Shown one piece after another: positions 38,575 through 50,020 of a stretch of 64,000 nt of DNA (position 1 is its first letter; each line of letters opens with the position of its first letter). Source of the stretch: Janthinobacterium saanense (GTDB taxonomy: Bacteria > Pseudomonadota > Gammaproteobacteria > Burkholderiales > Burkholderiaceae_D). Under the pieces are notes generated by a model, which searched no databases, had not been told where the DNA came from, and saw only the letters and a list, made by a program, of their open reading frames with translations. The position numbers and the translations under genes are program-made. The stretch is from contig NZ_JACHCI010000008.1 of the NCBI RefSeq assembly GCF_014200675.1, positions 124,001 to 188,000 on the forward strand, read 5' to 3'.

Positions 38575-38592
38575 ACGTCAACAGGTAAAAAC

Positions 38593-39348
38593 TCAGGAAG
38601 CTTCTTCCGGCGCTTGCGTGGCTTTCACAAAGATAGGCGCCACCAGCAAGCCCAGTTCAAACAGCAGCCACATGGGAATGGCCAGCGAGAACTGGCTGAC
38701 CACGTCCGGCGGCGTGACGATGGCGGCGATCACGAAAGCGCCAACGATCACGTAAGAACGCATTTGTTTGAGCTTGGCGATGCTGACCAGGCCCATGCGC
38801 ACCAGGATCACCACCACCACCGGCACTTCGAAGGTGGCGCCAAACGCCAGGCACATCGACATGACGAAATCGAGATAATTTTCAATATCGGGCGTGACAG
38901 CAATCGAAGCGGGCGCGAAATTGCTGATGAAGTGGAACACGCGGCCAAACACAAAGAAATAACAGAAAGCCACGCCGGCGATAAACAGCAGGGACGATGA
39001 AATGACCAGTGGCGCAATCAAGCGCTTTTCATGCGCGTACAAGCCCGGAGCGATAAAGGCCCACAGCTGATACAGCACCCACGGCAGCGAGATGATAAAA
39101 CCCAGCAGCAAGGTTACCTTCATGGGTATCAAAAAGGGCGACACCACGCCGGTAGCGATCAGTTTCGAACCGGCCGGCAACGCTGCCAGCATGGGCTCGG
39201 CAATGAAGTCATAAATATGCGCGGCGCCTGGCCAGTAAAACAGCACGGCGCAGACGACGGCCAGACCGATCGACGCCTTGACCAGGCGGTTGCGCAGCTC
39301 GACCAGATGCGAGATAAATGTTTCTTCCAACGGGGCTTTGCTACTCAT
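38593..39348 (-). CDS. tatC: Twin-arginine translocase subunit TatC
   Basis: TatC is the polytopic receptor of the Tat pathway that exports folded proteins. It has 251 residues with six predicted membrane helices. The N-terminal ETFISHLVELRNRLVKA is the conserved cytoplasmic segment that recognises signal peptides, and SPFLIPMKVTLLLGFIISLPWVLYQLWAFIAPGLY-type loops follow. The start overlaps the tatB stop by 4 bp. It is the last gene of the run. Confidence 0.97.
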   Translation of the reverse strand: MSSKAPLEETFISHLVELRNRLVKASIGLAVVCAVLFYWPGAAHIYDFIAEPMLAALPAGSKLIATGVVSPFLIPMKVTLLLGFIISLPWVLYQLWAFIAPGLYAHEKRLIAPLVISSSLLFIAGVAFCYFFVFGRVFHFISNFAPASIAVTPDIENYLDFVMSMCLAFGATFEVPVVVVILVRMGLVSIAKLKQMRSYVIVGAFVIAAIVTPPDVVSQFSLAIPMWLLFELGLLVAPIFVKATQAPEEAS

Positions 39349-39887
39349 GAGTAAAAGGACGTCGAGGAAGTGGTACTACGGGGACGGAAGCGGGCCACGC
39401 GCGCAGCGCCCGATTGCACATGCATCTTGCCGCCATGACGCTGTTTGTACCAGCCGGGCACGGCCGAATTGCGCACCAGCTTTTTGCGGCGGAATTCGCG
39501 CGCCTTGCGGGCCAGGTCTTCCTTGGTGGCGCGCAACATGGCTTCATGTGCATCGCCACCCGGTTCGCCATAGTGGTCGTTATTGCCGCGCCAGCTGTCT
39601 TCCATCGAGGAAATATTGCCGGAAATGGAATTTTCCAGACCATGCATGGATTGCTCCACGCTTTGCTTGACGGAATGGGCTGCGTCCTGCACTTCCTTCT
39701 GCAGGTTTTTCAGCTCTTCCAATTCGATTTCGCGGGTGACTTCGGATTTCACCTGATTCAGGTAGCGCTGCGCACGGCCATACAGGGTGCCGGCCATACG
39801 AGCTACTTTCGGCAACTTTTCAGGGCCGATGACTATCAGGGCAACCACGCCGATGATGGCGATTTTAGAAAGACCGAGATCGATCAT
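39345..39887 (-). CDS. tatB: Sec-independent translocase subunit TatB
   Basis: TatB works with TatC in binding twin-arginine substrates. It has 180 residues. An N-terminal helix (MIDLGLSKIAIIGVVALIVIGPEKLP) with the family glutamate and GPEKLP hinge is followed by an amphipathic helix (KVARMAGTLYGRAQRYLNQV) and a long basic, poorly ordered C-terminus ending RFRPRSTTSS. The length and hinge separate it from TatA. It is coupled to tatC by a 4-bp overlap. Confidence 0.95.
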   Translation of the reverse strand: MIDLGLSKIAIIGVVALIVIGPEKLPKVARMAGTLYGRAQRYLNQVKSEVTREIELEELKNLQKEVQDAAHSVKQSVEQSMHGLENSISGNISSMEDSWRGNNDHYGEPGGDAHEAMLRATKEDLARKAREFRRKKLVRNSAVPGWYKQRHGGKMHVQSGAARVARFRPRSTTSSTSFYS

Positions 39888-39935
39888 AAGCGTACAAGTG
39901 CTGTGGCTGGGCAGGAAACTGGTCCCGCCCCGCTA

Positions 39936-40172
39936 TCAGAACTTGCTTTTCTCTTTCGTATCCACGTCGATCGTGGTTTTGTCGGCCACTTGCGATGGCG
40001 TAGCAGGAGGAGTGTTCGCTGGCGGAGTTTCTTCTTCGCCCTTGACGCCATCCTTGAAGCCTTTGACGGCCTTGCCAATATCACCACCGATATTGCCCAG
40101 TTTCTTGGTGCCGAAGACCAGCATCACAATGACCAGAACGATCAGCCAGTGCCAAATACTCAATGAACCCAT
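39936..40172 (-). CDS. tatA: Sec-independent translocase subunit TatA
   Basis: TatA oligomerises to form the Tat conduit. It has 78 residues from [21 protein letters not shown], with one membrane helix, the [14 protein letters not shown] hinge and amphipathic helix, and an acidic, proline-rich tail. AAGGAG precedes two adjacent ATG codons; the second (40172) has the better spacing and gives the usual N-terminus. It is 48 bp ahead of tatB and 80 bp behind the HIT gene. Confidence 0.96.
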   Translation of the reverse strand: MGSLSIWHWLIVLVIVMLVFGTKKLGNIGGDIGKAVKGFKDGVKGEEETPPANTPPATPSQVADKTTIDVDTKEKSKF

Positions 40173-40252
40173 CATATTCTCCTTGCGGGACGGCGCCCGG
40201 ATCGCATCAAACTATGCAGACAGTATACACGCGAACCCGGCGCGCAGCGAAA

Positions 40253-40624
40253 TCAGTGCTGGCCACGCCATGGGCGTGGGCCACCGTAGACGTGCATATG
40301 CAGGTGATACACCTCTTGCCCGCCATCGGGACCGCTGTTGATCATGGTCTTGAAGCCGCCCGATGGCAGACCATCGGCGTCATAGCTGACCGCGCAACCA
40401 AATTGAGCCGCCAGTTTCGGCGCCAGGCGCAGCAGCTTGCCCAGCACTTCCGTATGACTGTCGTCACAGTCGGACAAAGTCGACACATGGCGTTTCGGAA
40501 TCAGCAGCAAATGCACGGGCGCGGCTGGATTGATATCCTTGAAGGCCAGCAAATCCTCGTCTTCATATACCACGGTCGAAGGAATTTTTTTGGCAGCAAT
40601 TTTGCAGAAAATACAGTTATCCAC
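40253..40624 (-). CDS. HIT family (histidine triad) nucleotide-binding protein
   Basis: This 123-residue Hint-type hydrolase removes adenylyl or other groups from phosphoramidate nucleotides. It starts DNCIFCKIAAKKIPS with a zinc-binding-type CIFC pair and ends with the triad HLHMHV, H107, H109 and H111. Its place between hisE and tatA is common in proteobacteria, but no histidine-synthesis role is proven. Confidence 0.95.
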   Translation of the reverse strand: MDNCIFCKIAAKKIPSTVVYEDEDLLAFKDINPAAPVHLLLIPKRHVSTLSDCDDSHTEVLGKLLRLAPKLAAQFGCAVSYDADGLPSGGFKTMINSGPDGGQEVYHLHMHVYGGPRPWRGQH

Positions 40625-40641
40625 GCAGTCTCCAGGGTTGA

Positions 40642-40995
40642 TCAGGATAGGCCGGACGCATCTTGACGCGCCGCTTTTTCATCGAGACCGGACAAGCCTT
40701 CGCGGCGCGCCAGTTCATCGAGCACCTGTTGCGGCGTCAAATCGAACTGGGCCAGCATCACCAGGCTATGAAACCACAGGTCGGCGCACTCATACAATAC
40801 TTTCGACGAGTCATTGTCACGCCGCGCATCCTTGGCGGCCATCACTGTTTCCGTCGCTTCCTCGCCGATTTTTTTCAGGATCGCATCATCGCCCTTGGCG
40901 AACAGCCGCGCCACGTAGGAGGTGGCAGGGTCGCCGCCATTGGCCGGCTTGCGCGATTCGATCACGGCCGCCAGGCGTTTCAGGGTTTCACTCAT
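40642..40995 (-). CDS. hisE: Phosphoribosyl-ATP diphosphatase
   Basis: HisE removes pyrophosphate from phosphoribosyl-ATP, the second step of histidine synthesis. It has 117 residues of all-helical MazG-like fold with the metal-binding region [16 protein letters not shown] and the [16 protein letters not shown] helix. In enterics this domain is fused to HisI; here it is a separate gene 7 bp after hisI. Confidence 0.96.
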   Translation of the reverse strand: MSETLKRLAAVIESRKPANGGDPATSYVARLFAKGDDAILKKIGEEATETVMAAKDARRDNDSSKVLYECADLWFHSLVMLAQFDLTPQQVLDELARREGLSGLDEKAARQDASGLS

Positions 40996-41002
40996 TGCTT
41001 GC

Positions 41003-41446
41003 TCATTTCTTCGTGTCCGCGTAAATCGTTTCCGGGTCTTTCAGCACGGGATCGGTGACTTGCCACTCGCCCGTCTTTTCATCGCCTTCAAATTTCTGGA
41101 AGAAACAGGAGTGGCGGCCCGTATGGCAGGCGATGCCGCCCGCCTGCTCGATTTTCAGCAAGACCACGTCTTCATCGCAATCGAGGCGAATTTCCAGTAC
41201 TTTCTGCGTATGGCCAGATTCTTCGCCCTTGTGCCACAGTTTCTTGCGCGAACGGCTCCAGTACACGGCTTCACCGAGCTCTACAGTACGCGCCAGCGCG
41301 TCGCGGTTCATCCAGGCAAACATCAGCACGTCATTGCTGCCCGCTTCCTGCGCGATCACCGGCACCAGGCCGTGCTCGTCCCACTTGACCTTTTTCAGCC
41401 ACTTTGCATTGCTAGACACGATAGTTCCGTTTTGCATGTTATTCAT
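41003..41446 (-). CDS. hisI: Phosphoribosyl-AMP cyclohydrolase
   Basis: HisI hydrolyses the adenine ring of phosphoribosyl-AMP, the third step of histidine synthesis. It has 147 residues with the zinc and catalytic motifs [47 protein letters not shown] and a carboxy-terminal tail typical of beta-proteobacteria. The start at 41446 is the first ATG; a second Met three codons later is possible. It is 6 bp after hisF. Confidence 0.96.
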   Translation of the reverse strand: MNNMQNGTIVSSNAKWLKKVKWDEHGLVPVIAQEAGSNDVLMFAWMNRDALARTVELGEAVYWSRSRKKLWHKGEESGHTQKVLEIRLDCDEDVVLLKIEQAGGIACHTGRHSCFFQKFEGDEKTGEWQVTDPVLKDPETIYADTKK

Positions 41447-41452
41447 ATCCTA

Positions 41453-42214
41453 TCAGCTCAAACGCATGGGTATGCCCTGCTGCGCCATGAAGCGCTTGGC
41501 TTCCTGCACCGTGTGCTGACCATAGTGGAAAATACTGGCGGCCAACACCGCGTCCGCCTTGCCTATCTTGATACCATCGGCCAGATCTTGCAAGCCGCCC
41601 ACGCCGCCCGAGGCGATCACGGGGATGCTGACCGCATCGGACACGCCGCGCGTCAGGCCCAGATCGAAACCTGCCTTGGTGCCATCGCGGTCCATGCTGG
41701 TAAGCAAGATTTCGCCGGCGCCCAGGCTTTCCATTTTACGCGCCCATACAAAGGCGTCCAGGCCGGTGGCGTTGCGCCCGCCATGGGTAAACACTTCCCA
41801 CTTGCCCGGCGACACCTGTTTCGCGTCGATGGCGACCACGATGCATTGCGAGCCATGCTTTTGCGAGGCTTCATACACCAGTTGCGGGTTCGTCACGGCC
41901 GAGGTGTTGATGCTGACCTTGTCGGCGCCCGCGTTGAGCAGGCGGCGCACGTCTTCCACCACGCGCACGCCACCGCCCACCGTCAGCGGAATGAACACTT
42001 GCGAGGCGACCGCTTCGATGATGTCGAAGATCAAGCCACGGTTGTCGCTGGAGGCAGTGATGTCGAGGAAAGTGATTTCATCGGCGCCCTGCTCGTCGTA
42101 ACGGCGGGCAATTTCTACAGGATCACCCGCGTCGCGCAGCTCCGTGAAATTGACGCCTTTGACGACGCGGCCATTGGTCACGTCGAGGCAGGGAATAATT
42201 CGTTTTGCAAGCAT
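41453..42214 (-). CDS. hisF: Imidazole glycerol phosphate synthase, cyclase subunit
   Basis: HisF is a TIM-barrel enzyme that uses ammonia from HisH to make imidazole glycerol phosphate plus AICAR. The start [12 protein letters not shown] at 42214 gives 253 residues. D11 of CLDV is the N-half catalytic aspartate; the second half contains VVAIDAKQ and [18 protein letters not shown]. Both phosphate sites (ASGGVGGL and [10 protein letters not shown]) are intact. It works as a heterodimer with HisH, two genes upstream. Confidence 0.97.
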   Translation of the reverse strand: MLAKRIIPCLDVTNGRVVKGVNFTELRDAGDPVEIARRYDEQGADEITFLDITASSDNRGLIFDIIEAVASQVFIPLTVGGGVRVVEDVRRLLNAGADKVSINTSAVTNPQLVYEASQKHGSQCIVVAIDAKQVSPGKWEVFTHGGRNATGLDAFVWARKMESLGAGEILLTSMDRDGTKAGFDLGLTRGVSDAVSIPVIASGGVGGLQDLADGIKIGKADAVLAASIFHYGQHTVQEAKRFMAQQGIPMRLS

Positions 42215-42271
42215 GATGATATCCAATTGTCGCCAGGCCAGGGAGCGCATGCGCGCCCCGGCCAGGCTGGC

Positions 42272-43045
42272 TTAAACAGCCTCGTCGCTTAACTCGTCGG
42301 CGCGTTCTTGCGCCTGCGCCAGGTCGATCGTGCCTTCATAAATCGAACGGCCGCAAATCACGCCTTCGATACCTTCGGCTTGCACGGCGCACAAGGCTTC
42401 CACGTCGCCGAGATTGTGCAGGCCGCCCGAAGCGATGACGGGAATCTTGACCGCTTGCGCCAGCTTGACGGTGGCTTCGATATTGATGCCGCCCATCATA
42501 CCGTCACGGCCGATGTCCGTGTAGATGATCGATTCCACGCCATAGGCTTCGAATTTCTTGGCCAGGTCGATTACTTCGTGGCCCGACATCTTGCTCCAGC
42601 CATCGGTCGCGACCTTGCCATCCTTGGCGTCCAGGCCAACGATGATGTGGCCAGGGAAGGCGCTGCAGGCGTCGTGCAGGAAGCCGGGGCTTTTCACGGC
42701 CGCCGTGCCGATGATGACATAGCTGATGCCGGCGTCCAGGTAGCGCTCGATGGTGTCGAGATCGCGGATGCCGCCGCCCAGTTGCACGGGGATTTCCTCG
42801 ATATCGTTTTCCAGCGCAAAGTCTTGCACGGCTTTCAGGATGGCTTTTACGGCGCCTTCGTTTTTCGGCTTGCCGGCAAACGCGCCGTTCAAGTCGACCA
42901 GATGCAGCCGCCGCGCGCCTTGTTGCAGCCAATGGCGTGCCATGTCAGCAGGGTCTTCGGAAAATACGGTGGCAAGTTCCATATCGCCTTGTTTCAGGCG
43001 TACGCAGTGACCGTCTTTCAGGTCGATGGCGGGAATGAGCAGCAT
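42272..43045 (-). CDS. hisA: ProFAR isomerase
   Basis: HisA is a TIM-barrel isomerase that opens the ribosyl ring of ProFAR to PRFAR, the fourth histidine step. It has 257 residues starting [12 protein letters not shown], where D8 is the first catalytic aspartate. The second aspartate is in the [10 protein letters not shown] region. The half-barrel repeats that relate it to HisF are visible ([16 protein letters not shown] and [14 protein letters not shown]). Confidence 0.97.
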   Translation of the reverse strand: MLLIPAIDLKDGHCVRLKQGDMELATVFSEDPADMARHWLQQGARRLHLVDLNGAFAGKPKNEGAVKAILKAVQDFALENDIEEIPVQLGGGIRDLDTIERYLDAGISYVIIGTAAVKSPGFLHDACSAFPGHIIVGLDAKDGKVATDGWSKMSGHEVIDLAKKFEAYGVESIIYTDIGRDGMMGGINIEATVKLAQAVKIPVIASGGLHNLGDVEALCAVQAEGIEGVICGRSIYEGTIDLAQAQERADELSDEAV

Positions 43046-43105
43046 GGTCGTGTGGTCAGGGTTATGAGTGGGTAAGTAAAAATAGCGAAAACGGTGAAAC
43101 GGAAA

Positions 43106-43744
43106 TCAAGGTTGCCAGTGAACGAAATTCTTGTACAGCTGCAAGCCGGCAGCCGCGCTTTTTTCAGGATGGAACTGGGTCGCGAAAATATTATCACGGG
43201 CGACGGCGCAAGCGAATGGCTTGCCATAGACAGTCTGGCCGACCGTGTGGGCCGCTACTTGAGGCTGAGCAAAGTAGCTGTGCACAAAGTAAAAATAAGC
43301 ATCATCGGCGATGCCATCCCACATGGCATGTGACGCCGTTTGCCGCACTTGGTTCCAGCCCATCTGCGGCACCTTGAAGCGCGAGCCGTCTTCCTGCACC
43401 TGGCCGTCGAGCTGGAAACGCACGACTTTGCCTGGCAGCAAGCCCAAACCGGCCGCATCGCCCTCTTCGCTGCTATCGAACAGCATTTGCTCACCGATGC
43501 ACACGCCCAGCACGGGCTTGCTGTCGGCTGCGCGCAGCAAGGCCTCCAGCACGCCCGACTCACGCAGGCTGCGCATGCAGTCGGGCATCGCGCCCTGGCC
43601 CGGCAAGACGATGCGGTCGGCGCTGTCGATATCGGCCACCAGGCCGGAAATGCAGACATCGGCTTCCGGCGCCACGGCCCGCAAGGCTTGCGCTACCGAG
43701 CGCAGATTGCCCATGCCGTAATCCACCACCACAATTTTATTCAT
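43106..43744 (-). CDS. hisH: Imidazole glycerol phosphate synthase, glutaminase subunit
   Basis: HisH is a class-I glutamine amidotransferase that supplies ammonia to HisF. It has 212 residues, with [12 protein letters not shown] at the start, the nucleophile C82 in [10 protein letters not shown], and the His-Glu pair in [10 protein letters not shown] near the C-terminus. It lies between hisA and hisB in the operon. Confidence 0.97.
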   Translation of the reverse strand: MNKIVVVDYGMGNLRSVAQALRAVAPEADVCISGLVADIDSADRIVLPGQGAMPDCMRSLRESGVLEALLRAADSKPVLGVCIGEQMLFDSSEEGDAAGLGLLPGKVVRFQLDGQVQEDGSRFKVPQMGWNQVRQTASHAMWDGIADDAYFYFVHSYFAQPQVAAHTVGQTVYGKPFACAVARDNIFATQFHPEKSAAAGLQLYKNFVHWQP

Positions 43745-43787
43745 CTGTTTTAATCTAGAAATCTATGAACCAGGAGTCAAGGTCAGC

Positions 43788-44378
43788 TTACAGGCTGCCC
43801 TTGGTCGACGGAATGATGCCGGCTGCGCGCTCGTCGAGCTCGGCAGCCATGCGCAGCGCACGGCCAAACGCCTTGAACACGGTTTCGCACTGGTGATGGG
43901 CATTGGTGCCGCGCAAGTTGTCTATATGCAAGGTCACACCGGCATGGTTCACAAAGCCACGGAAAAACTCCAGCGTCAGGTCAACGTCGAAGCCGGCGAT
44001 CATCGCGCGCGTGAACGGAATGTGATATTCGATGCCTGGACGGCCGGAGAAATCAAGCACCACGCGCGACAGCGCTTCGTCCAGCGGCACGTAGGCATGG
44101 CCATAACGGCGAATGCCCTTCTTGTCGCCGATGGCCTTGGCCACCGCCATGCCCAGTGTGATACCCACGTCTTCCACCGTATGATGGTTATCGATGTGCA
44201 CGTCGCCCGTCGCTTCGATATCGAGGTCGATCAAGCCGTGGCGGGCGATCTGGTCCAGCATATGGTCGAGGAAAGGCACGCCGGTGTTCAGCTTTTGCTG
44301 GCCGGTGCCATCAAGATTGAGGGCGACGCGTACTTGCGTCTCGTTGGTGTTGCGCGTGATTTCTGCGGTGCGGTTCAT
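43788..44378 (-). CDS. hisB: Imidazoleglycerol-phosphate dehydratase (monofunctional)
   Basis: HisB dehydrates imidazole glycerol phosphate to imidazole acetol phosphate with two Mn ions. The start [16 protein letters not shown] at 44378 gives 196 residues. Metal-binding repeats [14 protein letters not shown] and [17 protein letters not shown] are present. Unlike E. coli HisB there is no N-terminal phosphatase domain, so histidinol-phosphate phosphatase must be encoded elsewhere; none is in this window. Confidence 0.96.
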   Translation of the reverse strand: MNRTAEITRNTNETQVRVALNLDGTGQQKLNTGVPFLDHMLDQIARHGLIDLDIEATGDVHIDNHHTVEDVGITLGMAVAKAIGDKKGIRRYGHAYVPLDEALSRVVLDFSGRPGIEYHIPFTRAMIAGFDVDLTLEFFRGFVNHAGVTLHIDNLRGTNAHHQCETVFKAFGRALRMAAELDERAAGIIPSTKGSL

Positions 44379-44398
44379 GGCGGGACTCTGGCGGTAGG

Positions 44399-45505
44399 CT
44401 AAACGAGGGATGCTTTGAAGGCATTGAAAAAAATGGCATTGTCTTCTGGCGTGCTGACGCTGATGCGCAGGCAATTGGCCAGCACTGCATGCATTTTACT
44501 CACATTTTTAATTAAAACCCGGTGAGTGAGCAATTTTGCATAGACATCGTCGGAATCTGGTACACGTATCAAAAGAAAATTTGCTTTTGATGGAAACACG
44601 GTCACGCCGGGCAGCGCAGCCAATTGTTCGGCCAGCGCATCGCGCGCGCTGTTGAGCAAGGCCGCCTGTGCATTGAGCACGTCGACATGTTCCAGCGCGA
44701 ATTCTGCCGCCACCTGTGTCAGCACATTGACGTTATACGGCGGCCGTACTTTTTCAAACTGGGCCAGCAAGGCTGGTGCGGCCGACATATAACCGAGGCG
44801 GATGCCGGCCAGGCCCAGTTTCGACACGGTGCGCATCACCACCAGGTTTTCAAATTCCGGCAAACGGCCCATGAAGCTCTGCTGCGCAAACGGTTCGTAT
44901 GCTTCATCGACGACGGCAATGCCGGTGTCGCCCAGGGCGGCGATGATGCGTTCGATATCGGCCACGCTGAACAGATTGCCGGTCGGGTTGTTCGGGTAGG
45001 CCAGGAACACCAGCGCCGGGCGGTGCTGCTCGATGGCGGCCAGCATGGCGTCGATATCGAGGCTCAGGTCGGCAAGCAAAGGCACGCCGACAAAATCCAT
45101 GCCGGCGAACTGCGCCGAGCGCGCATACATGACGAAGCCGGGCACGGGCGCCAGCAGCACGGCGCGGCGCGGCCGCTGTTGCAACGGCGCTTGCACGGCG
45201 CAGGCCATGGCCAGAATCGAAATCAATTCATCGGAACCATTGCCCAGCAAGACATCATAGCCGGCGGGCACGCCCAGTTTGCTGCAGATGGCCGCCTTCA
45301 GGCTGGCGTACGACGGCGGATAGCGGTTCAGCACGGCGCCAGCCAGGCGCAGGCCCAGCTCGTCGCGCAAATGCTGCGGCAGCAGATACGGATTTTCCAT
45401 CGCATCGAGTTTGATATAGCCGCTGGCATCAGGCACGTGATAACTTTTGACGTCCTGTACGTCGGAGCGTACCGTATTGCTGATTAACTGATCGAGGAAA
45501 GACAT
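44399..45505 (-). CDS. hisC: Histidinol-phosphate aminotransferase
   Basis: HisC is a PLP-dependent class-I/II aminotransferase that makes histidinol phosphate. The start [16 protein letters not shown] at 45505 gives 368 residues. Signatures are [31 protein letters not shown] and the PLP lysine in [15 protein letters not shown]. It follows the DNA methyltransferase by 33 bp and precedes hisB by 20 bp. Confidence 0.97.
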   Translation of the reverse strand: MSFLDQLISNTVRSDVQDVKSYHVPDASGYIKLDAMENPYLLPQHLRDELGLRLAGAVLNRYPPSYASLKAAICSKLGVPAGYDVLLGNGSDELISILAMACAVQAPLQQRPRRAVLLAPVPGFVMYARSAQFAGMDFVGVPLLADLSLDIDAMLAAIEQHRPALVFLAYPNNPTGNLFSVADIERIIAALGDTGIAVVDEAYEPFAQQSFMGRLPEFENLVVMRTVSKLGLAGIRLGYMSAAPALLAQFEKVRPPYNVNVLTQVAAEFALEHVDVLNAQAALLNSARDALAEQLAALPGVTVFPSKANFLLIRVPDSDDVYAKLLTHRVLIKNVSKMHAVLANCLRISVSTPEDNAIFFNAFKASLV

Positions 45506-45538
45506 TGCTGCAAGCACTCCTGATAATTTTGTAAGGGT

Positions 45539-46459
45539 CTAGGTGGTGACGTCTTCCGGCTCGGCGGCCGGCGTCTTCCTGGACGGTGTTTTTTTGGCTG
45601 CCGGCTTTTTCACGGCGGTGGCTTTTTTCGCTGCCATTTTCTTCACTGCCGTTTTCTTGACCGGCACTGGCGGCGCGTTCATTTCCAGTTCCTGCGCCGT
45701 CAAACGCTGTTCGATGATGGCGCAGTAATCGGGGTTCAACTCAAAACCGACGAAATCGCGCCCGCAACGCTTGGCGGCCAGCGCCGTGGTGCCGCTGCCC
45801 ATGAACAGATCCAGTACCACGCCGCCGGGTGGGCAGGAAGCCTTGACCATGCGCTCGATGATTTCGAGCGGCTTTTGGGTCGGGTGGTCGGCCCGTTCCG
45901 GGTGTTCCTTGTGCAGGCGCGAAACGCTCCACAAGTCTTTCGGGTTGTAGCCCACTTCCAGCCATTTCGCACCGATGAAGATCGAGCGCGAACGGGCTTT
46001 TTTGGTGGCCGCGTCGTAGGCGATGCGCACCGCGTCAAGATCGAAGTAGTAATCCTTGCGCTTGACGAAGAAGCCGATGGTGTCGTGCACCGATGAAAAG
46101 CTGCGCACGCTGCCGCCCATGGACGGCACGCGGCGGTCCCATATAATCTCGTTCATCATCGCCATGCGCTGTTTCAGCATGACGAAAATCTCTGGTGAAT
46201 AACGCCAGGTCAAAAAAATGTACAGGCTGCCGTTGGCTTTGAGCTTGGGCAGCGCCGCATCGATCCATGCTTCGGTCCAGCGCAGGTAGTCCGCGACCGA
46301 TTGCTGGTCCGATGCATTGCCATAATCCTTGCCCAGGTTGTAGGGCGGGTCGGTCAGGATCAAGTCCACCGAACCATCGGGAATCCGCGCCAGCCCCGCC
46401 AGCGCGTCTTCGCAATAGACCCGGTTGAGCCAGTCCGGCCGGTCCGCCATATTCGTCAT
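45539..46459 (-). CDS. Orphan beta-class DNA methyltransferase with histone-like basic tail
   Basis: This 306-residue amino-methyltransferase (N6-adenine or N4-cytosine) has the catalytic motif IV DPPY at 37-40 before the SAM-binding motif [10 protein letters not shown] at 217-225, the order of beta-class enzymes such as CcrM and YhdJ. HPTQKP is at 192-197. Residues 264-306 form an extra lysine/alanine/proline tail ([19 protein letters not shown]), much like histone H1 tails, which could hold it on DNA. There is no restriction endonuclease nearby. The start codon overlaps the hisD stop by 4 bp, so it is translated with the his operon. The target sequence is unknown. Confidence 0.93.
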   Translation of the reverse strand: MTNMADRPDWLNRVYCEDALAGLARIPDGSVDLILTDPPYNLGKDYGNASDQQSVADYLRWTEAWIDAALPKLKANGSLYIFLTWRYSPEIFVMLKQRMAMMNEIIWDRRVPSMGGSVRSFSSVHDTIGFFVKRKDYYFDLDAVRIAYDAATKKARSRSIFIGAKWLEVGYNPKDLWSVSRLHKEHPERADHPTQKPLEIIERMVKASCPPGGVVLDLFMGSGTTALAAKRCGRDFVGFELNPDYCAIIEQRLTAQELEMNAPPVPVKKTAVKKMAAKKATAVKKPAAKKTPSRKTPAAEPEDVTT

Positions 46460-47781
46460 GGCTGCGGCTTCAAACGCAGTTCGGCGCTGCGCGCGTGCGC
46501 CTGCAAGCCTTCGCCATACGCCAGCGTGGCGGCGACACGGCCCAGCGTTTGTGCACCGGCTTCGCTGACATGGATGATGGACGAACGTTTCTGGAAGTCA
46601 TACACACCGAGTGGCGACGAAAAACGCGCCGTGCGCGAGGTCGGCAGCACGTGGTTAGGGCCGCAGCAATAGTCGCCCAGCGACTCGGACGAAAAACGCC
46701 CCAGGAACATGGCGCCTGCATGGCGGATTTTATCGGCCCATTGCTGCGGGTTCTCTGCCGAGATTTCCAGATGTTCGGCCGCGATGCTGTTGGCGATCTC
46801 GCAGGCCTCATGCATGTCGCGCACTTTGATCAGGGCGCCACGGTCGGCCAGCGAGGTGCTGATGGTGGCCTGGCGCGGCATGGCAGGCAGCAGTTTCCGG
46901 ATGCTTTCCTCCACGCGCGCGATGTAGGCGGCGTCCGGGCACAGCAAAATGGCTTGCGCCAGCTCGTCGTGCTCGGCCTGCGAAAACAGGTCCATCGCCA
47001 CCCAGTCCGGGTCCGTCGTGCCATCGCAGATGACCAGGATTTCCGACGGGCCGGCGATCATGTCGATGCCGACGATGCCGAACACGCGTCGCTTGGCGGC
47101 GGCCACATAGGCGTTGCCGGGGCCGACGATCTTGTCGACCGCGCCTATGGTCTGCGTGCCGTAAGCCAGCGCGCCGACCGCTTGCGCGCCGCCGATGGTG
47201 ATCACGCGCGTGACGCCGGCAATCGCCGCGGCGGCCAGCACCATCTGGTTTTTCACGCCATCGGGGGTAGGCACCACCATGATGATTTCTTTGACGCCCG
47301 CCACGTGCGCAGGAATCGCATTCATCAGCACCGACGAAGGATAGGCTGCCTTGCCGCCCGGGACGTAGATGCCGACCCGGTCCAGCGGGGTGATTTTTTG
47401 TCCCAGCACGGTGCCGTCAGCCTCGGTATAGCTAAAGCTGCGCAATTCCTCGCGCTGGCGTTCATGGAAGGCGCGGATGCGCTGGGCAGCCACTTGCAGG
47501 GCTTCGCGCTGGGCCGATGGCAAGCCATTCAGGGCAGCTTGCAGTTCGGCTTGCGAAATGTCAAAAGCCGACATTTCGGCCGCACCGCCGTGGGGAATGC
47601 GGTCAAAGCGGTTGGTGTAATCGAGCACGGCGGCGTCGCCGCGCGCTTTTACGTCGGCCAGGATTTTCGTGACCGCCGTTTCAATCGCATCATCGGTGCC
47701 GGCTTCAAACGCCAGCAAGGTATCGAGCGATTGTTGAAAATCGTCCTGGCTTGAATCGAGCTTGCGTATCTGTAGCGGCAT
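46456..47781 (-). CDS. hisD: Histidinol dehydrogenase
   Basis: HisD is the zinc enzyme that oxidises histidinol to histidine in two NAD-dependent steps. It has 441 residues from [14 protein letters not shown]; two adjacent ATG codons exist, and the second, at 47781, lies five bases after AGGAGG. Conserved stretches are [55 protein letters not shown] and [12 protein letters not shown]. Its stop overlaps the methyltransferase start. Confidence 0.97.
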   Translation of the reverse strand: MPLQIRKLDSSQDDFQQSLDTLLAFEAGTDDAIETAVTKILADVKARGDAAVLDYTNRFDRIPHGGAAEMSAFDISQAELQAALNGLPSAQREALQVAAQRIRAFHERQREELRSFSYTEADGTVLGQKITPLDRVGIYVPGGKAAYPSSVLMNAIPAHVAGVKEIIMVVPTPDGVKNQMVLAAAAIAGVTRVITIGGAQAVGALAYGTQTIGAVDKIVGPGNAYVAAAKRRVFGIVGIDMIAGPSEILVICDGTTDPDWVAMDLFSQAEHDELAQAILLCPDAAYIARVEESIRKLLPAMPRQATISTSLADRGALIKVRDMHEACEIANSIAAEHLEISAENPQQWADKIRHAGAMFLGRFSSESLGDYCCGPNHVLPTSRTARFSSPLGVYDFQKRSSIIHVSEAGAQTLGRVAATLAYGEGLQAHARSAELRLKPQP

Positions 47782-47796
47782 CATAGCCTCCTGCTG

Positions 47797-48468
47797 TTAT
47801 CGGGTCTGCGAGGCGCGTTCAAAGGCCTCGATAATCGGCTGCAAGCGTTCGCGCTTGAGCTTTAAGGCGGCCTGGTTTACCACCAGGCGCGACGAAATTT
47901 CCATGATGTGTTCGACTTCGACCAGGTTATTGGCGCGCAGGGTGCTGCCGGTGCTGACCAGGTCGACGATAGCGTCGGACAAACCTACCAGCGGCGCCAG
48001 CTCCATCGAGCCATACAGCTTGATCAAATCGACGTGCACGCCCTTGGCGGCGAAGTGTTCACGCGCCGTGTGCACGAACTTGGTGGCCACGCGCAGGCGC
48101 GCGCCCTGGTGCACGGCTTTTTCGTAATCGAAGCCGGCCTGCACCGCCACCGACATGCGGCAAGAGGCGATATTGAGGTCGATCGGCTGGTACAAGCCTT
48201 CGCCGCCGTGCTCCAGCAAGACATCCTTGCCAGCCACGCCAAAGTCGGCCGCGCCGTACTGCACATAAGTGGGCACGTCGCTGGCGCGCACGATGATAAC
48301 GCGCACGTTCGGATCGTTGGTGGCCAAAATCAGCTTGCGCGAAGTCTCCGGGTTTTCCAGCACCTTGATGCCGGCCGCTTCCAGCAGCGGCATGGTGTCT
48401 TCAAAAATGCGGCCTTTTGAGAGCGCCAGTATCAGCTGCCCATTGGCGCCACTGTTCGATCCGTTCAT
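47797..48468 (-). CDS. hisG: ATP phosphoribosyltransferase, short form
   Basis: HisG catalyses the first, regulated step of histidine synthesis (ATP + PRPP). It has 223 residues, the short form lacking the C-terminal regulatory domain. Motifs include [17 protein letters not shown] and [14 protein letters not shown], the PRPP-binding loop. Short HisG works only as a complex with HisZ, whose gene is not in this window. It is the first his gene, 15 bp after murA. Confidence 0.97.
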   Translation of the reverse strand: MNGSNSGANGQLILALSKGRIFEDTMPLLEAAGIKVLENPETSRKLILATNDPNVRVIIVRASDVPTYVQYGAADFGVAGKDVLLEHGGEGLYQPIDLNIASCRMSVAVQAGFDYEKAVHQGARLRVATKFVHTAREHFAAKGVHVDLIKLYGSMELAPLVGLSDAIVDLVSTGSTLRANNLVEVEHIMEISSRLVVNQAALKLKRERLQPIIEAFERASQTR

Positions 48469-48483
48469 GCTCAGTCCTCTTAT

Positions 48484-49737
<1,254 letters not shown>

Positions 49738-49974
49738 TTATCCTTGGAATTCTTCAGGTGTCAGGGTTTTCATCGACAGCGCGTGGATTTCTTCGCGCAT
49801 GCGGTCGCCCAGCGCCGCGTAGACGATCTGGTGGCGGGCGATCAAACGCTTGCCGGTAAATTGCGGCGACACGATCACGGCCTGGAAGTGCTGGCCATCG
49901 CCCTCCACTTCAAGGTGGGTGCAGTCGAGGCCTGCCGACAGGTAGCCATGGATCAGTTCTGGGGTGGTAGTCAC
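49738..49974 (-). CDS. BolA/IbaG family protein
   Basis: This 78-residue BolA-like protein of the YrbA/IbaG branch is likely a partner of monothiol glutaredoxins in iron-sulfur handling. It starts at a GTG codon (MTTTPELIHGYL), supported by AAGGA upstream. Core features are LEVEGDGQHFQAVIVSPQF, the conserved RHQIVYAAL helix and HALSMKTLTPEEF. It sits directly ahead of murA, the same pairing seen for E. coli ibaG-murA. Confidence 0.94.
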   Translation of the reverse strand: MTTTPELIHGYLSAGLDCTHLEVEGDGQHFQAVIVSPQFTGKRLIARHQIVYAALGDRMREEIHALSMKTLTPEEFQG

Positions 49975-50020
49975 GATAAGTCCTTGATATTTGAATAGGG
50001 TAGTGATTGATATGCCGCAA

